From Datisca glomerata (lineage: Eukaryota > Streptophyta > Magnoliopsida > Cucurbitales > Datiscaceae), in contig QANY01013389.1 in the NCBI GenBank assembly GCA_003255025.1, positions 721,451-785,450 on the forward strand: DNA of 64,000 nucleotides, written 5' to 3'. Each line of letters starts with the position of its first letter. Positions within the stretch are counted from its first letter, which is position 1. Shown piece after piece: positions 35,503 through 47,589 of the stretch. The translations under genes were made by a program, and so were the position numbers. Below the pieces are notes generated by a model. The model worked only from the letters and a program-made list of their open reading frames with translations. It was not told the DNA's origin and ran no database searches.

Positions 35503-37345
35503 TGTTGGATCCAGTTTTAGATTTTGGTGAAAAATTAATGAACCGTGACAAGTTTATGATCGGAATTACAAATAATTTTTTATACAAACATGTAATCTAA
35601 TTAAACATAAAACCAATCAATGAACACACATAATCAAATAAAAGTATCAAGAAAATATTGAAACAATTTATACATTTTCAATTATTAATGGAGAATTTCT
35701 GATTGGCGGGATCCAATTTCTATATCGCATTCTTCGTTCTTCACAGAGTTAGTAATTGATCTTTGCATCAATAACCACCGGTTAGAATCAGAAGTATATC
35801 TATCAAAGATATTGGTAAGAATTGAGTGGGGGCTCTCAAAACAATGATTGGAAGAGAAAAATCAAAGTTTTCCTCTTCCCTACTGTATTTTGGAGGCAAT
35901 AGTGTTTGGGGAGCGGGGAACTTTTTTCTCCCCTGTCTAACACTTACCTTGCTTTGTGTTAGGTTTACAACCTTTCTATAATAATTACATAATTTACCCT
36001 TATACTCCTATATGATAAAACTGAATATTTCATTCCCCCTGCACTGTGATGTGCGATTTTACATCTTCTCTAAAGCCAAAAATTGTATCCAAATTCATCA
36101 GTCTAAATTGATCATCATCAATTAATTATTTTTTTTATTTACTAAGTCTCTAATAATTATAAAATAACCAAATAATTAAATTGAACATTAATTTTACTCT
36201 TCATTAATTTAGTGATGACACCCATCAGGCTCAGGAAGTGTACATTGGTCTAAAACACGTTTTGGTCCAACTGACGTTGTTTCTCATACCTGTCATTATG
36301 AGCTACTTCTGAGACCAAATGGATCGACACGAATAAAGCTATGATATTTAAATACCCAACTAATTTTATCTACATAAATTCTCGACCTATTTAATCATGA
36401 TATCGTACGAATCCATCATAGGTCCGATGTTGATAAAACTCTCGATTCATGCATACTATATTTTTTGTTGGTGCAAATAAACATTTAAATTTCACGGTCC
36501 ATGAATATTATACGATATTATCTTTTGTGAATATCAATAACAAGAGCGGGATCTAAAGTTATCATTTTACCCCTCTTGTTATTATTTACTCAACTCATTT
36601 ATCGACTGTGTAAAGAAAGACATATCAGTGAAGTGTCTCATACAGATCACCATGTCTTATTCAATGACTCATGTCATTGAGTACCAGACCCAGTTTATTT
36701 ATTCACACACTCATCGATAAAGCATAAGGTGATACTCTTGCTTTTGCAATCTTATCATAAATTTCATATCTGTGAATCATGTAACTCCAACAAAGATGAA
36801 TCACAGTCCCAAACAGTGAGGTATTGTCTGGTAATTTGAACTCACTCATTTGTCATATTAAAGATTGCAAGTAACTAAGTCAAGTTTCTTATTTAGCTCA
36901 CAATTTAGGTAATTATGAAAATACCCTGACGGTGTAATAATTTGAATTAGAGTTAGATAAACGGTTTTGCTCTAAACTAATTGGTTATTGCTCTATTCAA
37001 CAAGTTCCATATTATGTCTAGGTCAACCGTTAGAGTTTCCACTCCCATGCCCCGAGACCGACATTCTTTGGTCCAACCTAACACTCATAATAGGATTCAA
37101 TTGTCCAATGATCCTAAGACTGAATAACATTCTGAATTATCTCAGAAGAGTTTATCTGGAAGACCACTCAGTCTTTACTCTTCTTTTGTTGACAATAGTT
37201 CCAGAACTTAAGTAAGTTATAAACATTCTTTAATTAAAGAAAACTTTTATTTATTCATAAAATTCAGTAATACATAAATATCAAAGAAATAATTGTTTAC
37301 TTATAAATAGTTACTACACCCTATTTTATGGACATAATTTCAATA
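35503..37345 (-). repeat. 5' LTR of minus-strand copia element
   Basis: An 1843-bp LTR, partner of 28976-30846. On the plus strand it begins TGTTGGATCC next to the PBS. Its outer end has decayed from the expected ...CTAACA to ...TCAATA. The pentamer ATTAT follows at 37346. Open frames inside (for example 36988-37215) are not genes. Confidence 0.9.
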
Positions 37346-38916
37346 ATTATCCCTTGAGGGTTTTTTTTTGTAATGGTTAAACTTACTTATACTTATAAGA
37401 ATTTATACCTAAGGCTAACGCTGTCCAAAAAAGATATTCTAAAAACTCTCATATTCTCTCACTCAGCCCCCTAAACCAGTCAACCCCTACTTTTTCCCCT
37501 TCTCTGGTGCATTCTCTCTATAAGCTTTGTTCACTACCTATTCCTTCCAGTAAGTTTTTTATTCTCTTTGTTTTCCTCTCTCATCTCTATATGCTTCTCT
37601 CTTTCCGCTATGCGTCATCTCTCTTAATCCTTTATTTTTCTTCAACAAATTCTGCATGACCACCTTCATAACCGCTTTCGGTGCCTCCACATCCTCATGT
37701 CGCTAAGCTTCTTCGTCTTTGTTTCATTTCTTAGGGCCTCATCTCTCTCTCTCTCTCTCTCTCCCTCTCCCTCTCCCTCTCTCATTGTTTCTCTATCTTC
37801 ACTCTTTCTCTCTCTGTGTATATATCTATCTATCTATTTATCTCTATATATCTCTCTCTATCGTGCCCACTCATCGGTGATTGAACATCGACGAGCTTCT
37901 CCTTCCTCTTATTTCTTACCTTCCCTTGTCTCTCTTTTTGCACTGTAATTAGATTTTGAGATCCAGATGGTTGGTAGAGCCGACTTAGATTTAAAACCTA
38001 TATGAACCGATTTAGTTGAATCGAATCAGATTGGTCCAATCGAACTGAATCGAACCAACCCAAGCAAAATGAACTGGTCCCGCCCAACCAAATAGAACCA
38101 GTCTAGCCCAACCAAATAGAACTAGTCTAGTCCAACTATAAGTCCTACCCAACTAAATGAACTGGTCCAACCAACCAAACTGAATCGGTCTTGCCCAGTT
38201 GAATAGTACCGAACCAGTCTCAACGATCTTGACCAGATTGATACCCAGTTTACTGTCACCATTTCCAACCCTTATCACTCTCCTAATTTATTGTATTATT
38301 ATATTGTACTACATTTCATTCTTTGAATGTATAGAGTTCTGCAATCTTTGCGTTTCAAGTCAATAATTACTTCATCCTTTCATAACAATCCATGAAAGTT
38401 TCAAGTCAATAGTTGCTTCATCCTTTCATAGCAATCGATGAAAGTGAGCTTACGTAATGACGTGACTCTTGTGTCATGAACGTAACATATCTAAATTTAA
38501 GATTTTATACTCAATTATACTATACATGTGATGATGTGCTTTGTTTATTTTTTACATCATGATGTTGTATTACGATAATTACCACATGATATATAAATAT
38601 ATTTTATGACTGTTTAAGCTGCACTTATTAGTGATATTTTATATGTTGATGAACAAGTTGCATGTAAAATTAATTAAAGTGATTAGTAACAAGGAGTAGA
38701 CTTAGACATATCCATTGGTTATCAAGTATCAAACTATTCACGTAATATTTTCAATTATATGGTTGGTTGTCACCATGTTCATGTTAGCGTCCTTAAGGTT
38801 TAGATAAAATTAAGTGACACCAGTTTTAGGACACCCATTTTATCATGTTCACATTTACGTTACAAGTTATGTTCATGTTCAAGTGTGAAACAATTCTAGT
38901 AGGTTTCGGAATATAC
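37346..38916. repeat. Gene-free region rich in short tandem repeats
   Basis: No credible gene. A pyrimidine-rich block runs from 37440 to 37870 with a (CT)n microsatellite at about 37744-37790, which explains the serine/leucine frame at 37697-37948. A degenerate array of about 25-bp units built on 'aaccaaatagaaccagtctagccc' covers 37990-38230. A 46-bp unit beginning 'tttcaagtcaata' is duplicated in tandem at 38353-38444. The remainder (38450-38916) shows nothing. Confidence 0.75.
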
Positions 38917-39110
38917 CACTACAAGAAATATAACATTCTACAAGAGGCAGAAAATCCTGTGAAAAGTAATCCACAGGGTTCTCGCGACATCTATGACAAC
39001 CCTTCATATTAAAAGTCCGTCTTTCTCGTAAGACGCAATACCTCCTGTGAAGAACCCTGTGCTCTAACTCTTTACAGGGGTTTTCAACTCATATAGAACA
39101 TTATTTAATA
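38917..39110 (+). mobile_element. CACTA-type terminus with subterminal repeats
   Basis: CACTACAAGAAATATAAC at 38917 is a standard start of plant CACTA (En/Spm) elements. The next 190 bp carry 'cctgtgaa' and 'acaggg' motifs in both orientations (for example 38957-38982, 39049-39080), like the subterminal repeats of that group. The partner end was not found. It differs in sequence from the CACTA ends at 44245/50297, so it is a separate element. Confidence 0.6.
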
Positions 39111-39468
39111 GGGTTTCCGGACCCTTCTATTCGACATATTTTTTTAATACTTGTGAATTAACATTCACATGTATTTTATATCATATAAAGTGAGATAATA
39201 TAAGGTTCATTGTTATAGTCAAGTATTCATATTAAGCACTTTCAAAAGGGTAATTTTATCTAGCATAAAAGATACCAATATAATAATTGACAACATTAAT
39301 ATATAATCATTTCAAAAATGTTTTACATTATTCATTTGATCAACTTATAAATAAATATAACTTAAAAACTAACTAACTTATCCTTAAAATATACAAGCAA
39401 ACTTGTTCTAATAAATGAAAAATATAAAAAAATGAAATTTTGAGACTAAAAAATGTAAAATGATGAAC

Positions 39469-39666
39469 CTAAGTTGAATGATAATGTTTCACAACAGGGT
39501 ATGCAGGCACTTCAGACCTTTGATTGACCTTGCAGTTGCCAAAATCAACTGACCATGGCAAATAGAAACAATTGTTTTTTCCAGAATTCAAAAATTTGCT
39601 AACCAACTTTATAACTGAGCCATCCAAAGTAAGATAATTGGGAGCCCGAGCTCTTGGTATAACCAT
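39469..39666 (-). CDS. Unidentified 65-codon exon-like frame
   Basis: Reads APNYLTLDGSVIKLVSKFLN, then CFYLPWSVDFGNCKVNQ and PAYPVVKHYHST. The composition looks protein-like, and it lies on the same strand as the captured exons at 40242 and 41159. I do not recognise the family. It could be another captured exon or the 3' end of a transposase-linked gene. No splice acceptor was confirmed. Confidence 0.3.
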   Translation of the reverse strand: MVIPRARAPNYLTLDGSVIKLVSKFLNSGKNNCFYLPWSVDFGNCKVNQRSEVPAYPVVKHYHST

Positions 39667-40241
39667 CTCGTCATATTTAGTGATTCAATTTCATCAATTT
39701 TTTTATTGAGTATGAAATTATGTCCACGAGATTCAAAGTAAGTCTGCTAGAAGCATTTTTCAGTTTGAAAAACTCATAAAGCATTGGCTCTTGCTAAACT
39801 TTAGAGATGCACTAACAATGAAAGACAAAAGTTTTGATTCACAAGCCAAAAATTCCTTAATGTATTTTTATAACAATCAATTTGCAACTGAAAATTTTAT
39901 TTTCATAACATTCAACAATACATGATTTTCACTTCAGTTAGTCGACAACATGGTTTAGGTGGTAAGAAGAATAAAGGGTGTTTGTATTGTTATTCAGAAA
40001 ATCTATAGATCTTCATTCAATCAAAGACATATTCTCAAAATTTTGGATTATCTAACTTCCATTGGTTATTTTACTTAAATATATTATGTAATTATTAATA
40101 CCTCTAGAATCATAGTAGGTAGTAGGTGCCTGAGATTTAACATGAAAAATCATAGGAAACCACCGAACAAGGACAAAACTAAGGAGTGACTAATTTGGTT
40201 TACCCATTTATCAAGAGATAACAGACAATAGTTGGCACCGT

Positions 40242-40533
40242 ACTTTTCTATGGCCATTTGGGTGAATCCTATTTGCTACAACTGGATCAATTTCTTTAAG
40301 ATGATCATAACTAAAGTTGAAATCATCCCTCTCAAAGTCCCATTCTTTATCAGGCTCTTTATCTCCTGGAAAAATATTGAATATTAGATAACAGACATTA
40401 GATGATATGCAAATGCATATCAAATACAAGACAATAAAAACAAAAGGTAGATTTTCTATTTACCAGGATTCCTGAAGCATGTTCAAACCTTCTCTTCTGC
40501 TGAATCATCTAGAAGGAATGAGCTTACAAGAGT
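40242..40533 (-). pseudogene. Two captured exons of tRNA dimethylallyltransferase (IPT2-like)
   Basis: tRNA dimethylallyltransferase adds an isopentenyl-type group to adenosine 37 of some tRNAs. Exon A (40464-40533) reads TLVSSFLLDDSAEE and has one TGA. Exon B (40242-40365) reads DKEPDKEWDFERDDFNFSYD, then HLKEIDPVVANRIHPNGHRK, the conserved block before the catalytic centre of plant IPT2. The 98-bp gap has GT (cctG|gtaaat) and AG (ttttccag|G) ends, and the frame is kept across it. Exon A is preceded by a CAG acceptor. Before exon A there is no N-terminal dimethylallyl/ATP-binding part, and after HRK the rest is absent, so this is a fragment. Confidence 0.75.
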
Positions 40534-41158
40534 CTGCGTGAAAGAAAAGAAGTTGGAGGTGATAATATAATAGCCGCAGCAACTGAATTTTAAAGTTAAG
40601 GCCCACAAGCAAGAGAAATCGGGGAAGAGATTTCCTCATCCTACAATATCATAAACCATCATTGCTACGAAACAACTAATTATCCTAAAAAATCAACAAA
40701 TCAAGGCAAATATAATATGTAGAGACCAATTTTGATATTGCTATGTTGGTTCAGTTGTTACTAGTACGAAAATCGTGAAATTGGTAAATGATCAAAAATC
40801 AAACAAATCTACTATAAGGGTGAATGAAAAAGGCTTTCTTCAGATAAGTCCAAAGGTCCAGGACATCTGAAATATCCGATCCATAATTAACGCATGAGAT
40901 TAACACTGATACGATCAATGGTTACTCCGATGATACTAACAGCTACAAAAGGACTTATCTGTAATAGCTAAATCAAACATAACAATAATCAACAATGAAT
41001 GAGTGATAAATTTCTTAAAAGACCAAATAGACATTCCATCTATTCAAATTTGTGAAGATCCAGGTCGACCATGCCTGTAAATATATAAGGAACTAACTTC
41101 TCAAAAGAAATGAATCAAACAACGTGTGATGAGTTAAAATGGAACAAGAATAACTTAC

Positions 41159-41361
41159 TAATTGGCTGGAGAGGATGACTCTGGCGCCATAACCTAGTAA
41201 ATATTTGATGGTAGGAATAGCAGCTTGAATTCTGATATCATTAGTGATGTTGACGTTGTCTTCCAAAGTAACATTCGTATCAGCCGTCTCAAACACCCTC
41301 TTACCCTTCAAATCTGCCTCGTTAGAGGTACCCACGCTCCTCTTGGTTGCCTTGAAAGTCC
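41159..41361 (-). pseudogene. Captured first exon of cytosolic phosphoglycerate kinase
   Basis: Phosphoglycerate kinase transfers phosphate from 1,3-bisphosphoglycerate to ADP in glycolysis. The frame reads [20 protein letters not shown], then [20 protein letters not shown] and [18 protein letters not shown], followed at 41158 by a GTAAGT donor. This is the N-terminus of plant cytosolic PGK. The start Met codon is replaced by AAG, and a ttttcag acceptor precedes it, so the first exon has become an internal-type exon. Family residues in VRVDLNVP are changed ([10 protein letters not shown]), removing a substrate-binding Asp region. A few bases reading GRP at about 41075 may be the start of exon 2. 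The remaining exons are absent. Confidence 0.82.
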
Positions 41362-42162
41362 CTGAAAACCACCATACATAAGAAAATCGTGAATACCTAG
41401 ATAAGTTACCAACTCAAACACACATATTAGGATCAAATCGGCGATGCTTACGAGACATTTGTTCTCGACTTAGAACTCAAAAGTGAAGGAAAACTCAGAA
41501 CTCAAATTAAGAACTTAGAGAATTTTGTTCTCGACTAAAAAACAGTGGCAAGAAAATTTGTTATACATGGAATGATTCAGAAAAATATTAGAGAATCAAA
41601 CCTGAAAATCAATGAAAACCCTAGTTCGCTATTGCTCCCATTATAATAACTAAACTGCCATGGCAAATAATTTACGCTTGCTATGTAATTGAATCTCAAA
41701 GGCCATGTCCATGGTAATGGCAAAATTATTATGATGGAGCTGCTTAAGTCAGAAATCATGATGATGGTAGGGATCAAAAGTGATGTTTTAAACATATAAC
41801 GTGCTTAAGATATTCTTTTCACCAAGTCATATGAACAATATGCAAGAGTTAATTCCACAAAAAGGGGTATTACTTGGTGGGACATGCATATGATTGATCT
41901 TTTAACTGTTAAACATATAAATAAGTTTTCGATTCTTTTATTCAAGGTTAGCATATGATATTAACTTTGATGCTACTTGACTTTACTTGATGACAAACTG
42001 AAGCACTATCCTAACCCTTGGCTAGATGAAAATGAAAACAAGAAAAGAAACATCAATAAGTTCAAAGAAATAATTCATAAAAAAAATAACAGATGTTCTA
42101 CTACATCATCAGATAAAGGGAAAATTGAATAAAGCATTGCAAAAAAAAAGATGTAATAAAAA
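41362..42162. other. No gene recognised
   Basis: The sequence upstream of the PGK exon (minus orientation) is AT-rich with a 72-codon hydrophobic minus frame at 41577-41795 that I do not take as a gene. It may be promoter or intron sequence of the chimeric locus. Confidence 0.4.
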
Positions 42163-42390
42163 TGTCTAAGGCCTAGCGGAAGGATCTCTAATTGGTCTTG
42201 TCGGATGGGTTGAAATTGCCATCAGGATTCCTTGCTGCAGCTAGGTATTGCTTAATTATTTCCTCGTCAATGGCTTGAATTCGCTTGGAAGCTTTGCTTA
42301 TGGTCGTAGCATGATGCTGACGCTCTCTCTGAAGGGCTTCAAGATTCCCTGTTCTTAGGTGTTGTCTCTATAATCGTCTACAATCACGAA
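42163..42390 (-). CDS. Unidentified C-terminal exon-like frame
   Basis: A minus-strand open stretch reads NLEALQRERQHHATTISKAS, KRIQAIDEEIIKQYLAAARN and PDGNFNPSDKTN before a stop. It is hydrophilic, probably helical, and has normal protein composition. It may be the last exon of another captured gene or of a transposon protein. I do not recognise the family. Confidence 0.35.
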
Positions 42391-42740
42391 TGAAAACCAT
42401 GAACCAATTCAGCTCGAGCTTTTAGTGCACTTGAATGTGAAATGATACATCATGTACAAGATCTCGTCTAGTATGGATACACACCACAAACAGACCAAAT
42501 AACTAGTACACATGTCTCGCAGCCCCGTCACGGGTACCTTTCCTCCACTTTCACAAGATAATTGTATAGAACTTTGTCCACAAGTATATATCCAAACTTT
42601 ATCATTGTCCCACAAAGTGGTAACTAAAATTTAATAGAATCGTGCCAGAAATAATGACCACTATCTATTACATAAGTATCACCATCCGAGTCATCTTGCA
42701 TCAGCATCAGAAAATATGATATATCTTTAAGGATAGCATT

Positions 42741-43130
42741 CTACCTGTCGCAGTTAGAATCATAGGCTGCAGTATCATCTGTACCAACCACTAGAACTTC
42801 CGTGCTTGTGCTCAACACTTTACCATCCAGCAACACCTTCCCTTGACCATGATGAGGAGGCAGTGAAGTCCCAGCAGTAGAATCAAAGAAGTTCAATGGT
42901 AAGGAGCTCGAATAAAGGGCGTTATCATAAGGGACGTGGAGTCCAACAGATAAGTCATCAGGCATCTCCGTACAGCTAGATCCATCATCGATGATCCGTT
43001 CATTTAGCGCTGGATTTCATTTTAGTCGTTGTGAACATTTCCGGCCTTGGGAATAATTGTCTCCACAGGCTTCACTGCCTTAGAAATTACAAAGCCAATA
43101 GAATCTTGCACCAAGAAATTGCATGATTAA
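42741..43130 (-). CDS. Unidentified open frames next to captured exons
   Basis: One minus frame continues upstream of the Met at 42965 and reads IIDDGSSCTEMPDDLSVGLH, then YSSSLPLNFFDSTAGTSLPP and DGKVLSTSTEVLVVGTDD. A second frame at 43030-43130 reads QDSIGFVISKAVKPVETIIP. They may be one decayed exon with a frameshift. No family recognised. The region ends where the chromovirus-type LTR starts at 43194. Confidence 0.3.
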
Positions 43131-43849
43131 TACATAGATTATCAATGCACTAAATTTATGAATCGTCATTAATCTATGGACTTCCCTATCCGCTGTAACG
43201 ACCAAAAAATTTAACTAAGATTTTCTTAGTTATTTTAAACAAAAACTGGAGGAGGCTAGGTCAATTTTATAGTTAAACTAACCAATAGTGGAATAAGAAC
43301 ATTAGACATAAATTTACTAAATTCAGATCATTAAAAATATCGTTTAACAATGATTCAATCTAAGATATTAATTATCCAACAAAAGCCTTAAAATTAAAAA
43401 GTGACACAATTTAAATAAATAAAAAAATCCAAATAATTTCCTAAAAAACTTATTGACTATTGTCTCGTGCTAGAGACTCTTAAGGTCATCCGTAACAAAC
43501 GCATCCTTATCATCTAAAAATTTTAGAGTAAAATGAGTGAGTGTAAAAATATACTCAATCATACATCTCACTACAATGACAATCACATATAGTACATATC
43601 ATTCTTTCAAATCTTTTAGATATTTCTTACAGATCACATGCAGTACTTATCATTCATACAGAATGTTTTTATCTTTCTTACAGAGTTCGTTGGCCAACTT
43701 CTGTTAATACTCGTCACCACATCCAGAATAGAACAGGGATCGCCCATCGGTAAGTTTTTAGCATGTGAGGTATGTACAAGTACTCTTCCTCATGAGTACA
43801 ACTCTGCACCTTGAAGAAGGTGGAATTAGTTGCAAAAGTGTCTTCCCGC

Positions 43850-43985
43850 ATGACTAACCAGAACATATACATAGAACATGTCCTGAAGGATGAGGTAAAC
43901 ACAGACCCTCTCCCGAAGGATGAGGTAAATATAGACCTTCTCCCGAAGAATGAGGTAAATAGAGACATTCCCCGACTGATAAGGT
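43850..43985 (-). repeat. Short tandem repeats in LTR
   Basis: About four 30-bp units of 'tttacctcatccttcgggagagggtctg' (minus strand) lie in a row. They give the repeated SxFGRGSxFTS residues of the minus frame 43714-44055, which is LTR sequence and not a gene. Confidence 0.75.
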
Positions 43986-45029
43986 AAACAAAACAGAGTT
44001 GGCAGGTAAATAACTCTAACGACATAAAGTATTTTTCATTCTCATCATATAACATTTGATCCTTTCAGAATTCCATATTTGCAAATCACAGTGTCATCAT
44101 AGTGTAAACTACATCAATACAAATAAAACATCACAAATAACAACCATCACAGGGAAAACAATAATAGTTTTATTCTAAACTTTTCAGGCACACAAAACAC
44201 GCGGTTTCACATGTAAAGTTTCACTTACTTGATTGACTGATAGACATTACAAGAAAGTTGGTTTTTAGCGATAAAGTATAAAATTTGGTCGGCAAAAGTT
44301 TTGCCGACGAAAATATTTTCATCACGACCATAACCTCCAAAAGCATGTGGCGTTAAGCTTTCATGACGAATTTCAAATTTTTGCGGTAAAAGTCTATTGC
44401 CACGAGAGTTTCTTTCGTCACTATAAGGTTTAGCTGACAAGTCCATTTGTCGTCGCTGTAGTTTACAGCGACAAAAATCTTTTGTCGAGAAAAGTTTTGG
44501 AAATAAATTTTTGTCATTGTTGTATACGGCGATGGAAATGCTAAGGTCTCTAAAAGTCTTGGCGACGAAAGTAGTTTTCATCGCTATAGTTTTTTACAAG
44601 GAATATGCCTTTAGTCACTGAAAATCTCACACTAATTTAATTAATTTTTTAATATTTTTTTTTATATTTTTGTATAATTTGGTCTGTGAAATTCTAAAAC
44701 TAATTAACTAGGTCTCAATTTTACAAGACTAGGTTTTAGACAACAAAAGAAATAAGAAAAAAATTAACATACATAGATAAATATATACATATTACAATTA
44801 TCATGTTTGGATAGTGCATAAACTTTGTATAAATTACAAAAAAAAGTTTCTCAACATAAATAAAGATTCAAGAAGCTTCAAAAAAAGATCTCATATACTT
44901 GTTTCCTAATTAGCAAAGTTTCTCAGAATTAAACTTGTTCAAGAGAAACTTCAAAAAACTAGAATTGTTCAAGAAGTAGACGAGTTGTCGCGAGGAGCAG
45001 GAGTAAAACCGTTACTACGAGCTGTGCAA

Positions 45030-45227
45030 CTAATGTGCTTCACATAGTGGACATTTCTGCTCGTAAATTGTCTGGTTACTTTTTGTATGCTTTGACGATG
45101 ACGATGTAGGTGGTGTTCCATGTCCAAAGCCCTTATTTCTCCCAAAGACCTCCTCTGCTATTTCTTCACCAGTGCGAAGTTGGGTACCCTCAACGACAAG
45201 ACCATTCCATAACGAACACATGCGGTC
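45030..45227 (-). pseudogene. TNP1-like gene, C-terminal exon
   Basis: After a ttttacag acceptor the exon reads DRMCSLWNGLVVEGTQLRTG, then EEIAEEVFGRNKGFGHGTPP and a serine/lysine-rich tail ending in PLCEAH and a stop. The E-I-x-E-E-V-x-G-x-x-x-G-x-x-x-G pattern is typical of the second protein of plant CACTA elements. It is intact as an exon, and its frame likely joins upstream exons on the minus strand. Confidence 0.6.
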
Positions 45228-46429
45228 CTGTAAAAGTGAAGGACAAACATAAAATCCACAAACAATGCACCAATATGATCATTAACTTGAAACTTCAACA
45301 AAAGAAAAGAACAACAATTGATTGTAAGATTTAATTCCAATACTCAACACCAATTGATTAATTCTGATTCTGGACAATATGTTTACTGTATAAACTATAT
45401 CTTACTTTATGTAAACATGTTCTTTGCTAATAGTCAGATTGTTTAGAGGAAGTATTATGTTTACTTAGTAGACAGCATGTTGCATATAGTAAACGATCCG
45501 CTTACATAGCTTATCTAGTATGTTCACATAGCTAAACAATCTATTTACGTGGAGTTAAACCATGAAGATATGGAAGGCCCGAAAAATCAGGTGAAAAGTC
45601 AGTAGAACACAACAACAATAGACTTGAGAATAGAAAAAAGTAGATGGAAATCACAGAAAGATTGAAGAGCTGGAGGAAAAATAATTGGCGCTCAAACGGA
45701 ACATTCTTCAACTCTAAATACTCAAAGCCAAATTAAATCACAACAACAATAAACTGAGAGCTAAATAAATGAAAGAAAAAAGGATGCAGAATTCAATTAG
45801 ATGGATTCAACAAACAATTCAATTAGATCGATGCAACAAACAGAAGAACTTACAGTAGAGCAGCAAAAGAGGATCATACGTTCATATGGAGAATATAAGA
45901 ATTCAATCTCTCCCACAAACATTCATAGTGAATACTCTTTACCCGTGTAATAAAGGGTATACTTATATGTAGAATCAACCCAAGTTAGGATTCTTCAATA
46001 CTTGCAGTTTTAGTTTCAAATTAAATTATAATCAATCATCTGTGTCCAAAAGAAATTCTTATCTCAGCTACGAAACATGATAGATTATGGTCGATATCTT
46101 AGGATCTCAATCCAGTAATCCCACAAATTCAGAACATATCAGTCTAATTACTTATATATCTTTCTCAAGCCTCGTCATTCTACCAATTTTTACGAGTCAA
46201 GTAGTTCATGTCGTGAAATATTTGAACACGACAAGGTGCTTCCCCAGTTGCAACTTCTTATCCAAATGCAGTAAGATTTATTAAAACAAAGTAAAAATAA
46301 AATTTGCTATCACCGGATGATATTGGTAGTAGTCGAGAAATGATACATTTCCTTCATTATGATTGTATGTAAGTTTTTTTACTGTTTTTAGCAATTGTGA
46401 TTGAGCTTGCCCGTAATTTATGAGTTTAA

Positions 46430-46895
46430 GAATTTAAATAATCAAATAGGTTCTTAGCATCATATAAGTTCTTAGCATCAGAATTACCACAAAATGTTCC
46501 TCCTACCGAAGTGTGCACAACCCATCCCAATCACTCTAGGATGTCTCCCCATACGGATTTCGTCATGCTATCATAGGATCGTCAAACTGTTAAAAAATGT
46601 GCATGCAACATGTATTTATGATTTCTATATGTTCTTGCCGCTTCTTCATTAATCCAATCAATCATTTTTTTATCGGTCGTGTCAAAGACAAAGAAGACCT
46701 ACAAAAAAAACAAGTTTTAACTATTTCATCCGTATAACAAAGAAAACAATAAATAATATCATTTTTACCTGCAATCGTTCAATTATGAGCGTCAAGAATT
46801 CTTCAGTCACTTTGCTTTAGCCATTATATTGGAGAGGTATGAATTATCGTACGATGACACCAATCTCTATATTAAATCTACCTACCCATGGACTA
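46430..46895 (-). pseudogene. TNP1-like gene, central exons
   Basis: Exon 1 (about 46895-46769) reads VKRPVSPWVGRFNIEIGVIV then YNG*SKVTEEFLTLIIERLQ. A 70-bp intron (GTAAAAAT...TTGTAG) follows, and exon 2 from 46698 reads VFFVFDTTDKKMIDWINEEA, ARTYRNHKYMLHAHFL. The frame is kept over the junction. These match the plant CACTA-associated transposase domain (G-T-E-I-G-V-I-R, then W-K-x-V, then a helical segment). A stop and a frameshift occur later (about 46570-46530), where SDWDGLC-like residues appear in another frame. Confidence 0.65.
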
Positions 46896-47589
46896 ACTGG
46901 TCTTTTAACTGGGAGAATAACAGAGATTGGTAATTTTCAACTGGTTCAGAAATTACAAACAAATGATTGAAATCACAAAAAAAGTCAAAATAGAACATCT
47001 ATACTATTGTGAGCTTCTCACAAAATAGAAAAGATGTGTTAATTTTTAGTGTATTCAGAGCAGAGCATATAAGGAGCTCATGGAATTTCTAAAAAATTAC
47101 TCAGTTATTCAGTGCTCATTCTAGTTTTATTTTGTTAGTTTTATATTTATGTGTTTCAGTTAAAATTACCATTAACCTTTAAAGCTTCGTCCAGGTTCGA
47201 TATGCTTATTGTAAAAATGATTTTGAGTGGGACAAGCTACAACTTTTAGCATTAATCCTCAATTATGCTTCTCACTTCCCGTTATATTAGATTGTTGTAA
47301 TTCTTTCTCAATTAAGGATTCAAAGGCCATAACCCAACAAAAGAACTCATAATGGAAAGCATGAAAATGAAATAAGACAGTCTTTGCAAAATTAGAACTT
47401 ATTTACCTCCACTCACACCAAAAGAACTCATAATGGAAAAGCATGTTAATTGTTGTCTTTACACATTTTCTTTATAAATTGTGCAAAATAATTAACTGAA
47501 TTTTAAAATTAATGTCCATAATCATTTTATATCATTATAAAACTTTATTTATTTTAAATTTGCAAAAAAAAAAAAAAACAAGCTTCTAC

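Noticed and set aside
37697..37948. Serine/leucine-rich 83-codon frame
   Set aside because: It is produced by the (CT)n microsatellite and has no other support.
41050..41075. Second PGK exon after the captured first exon
   Set aside because: Only a Gly-Arg-Pro triplet is recognisable, and it is one base out of frame, so the evidence is too short.
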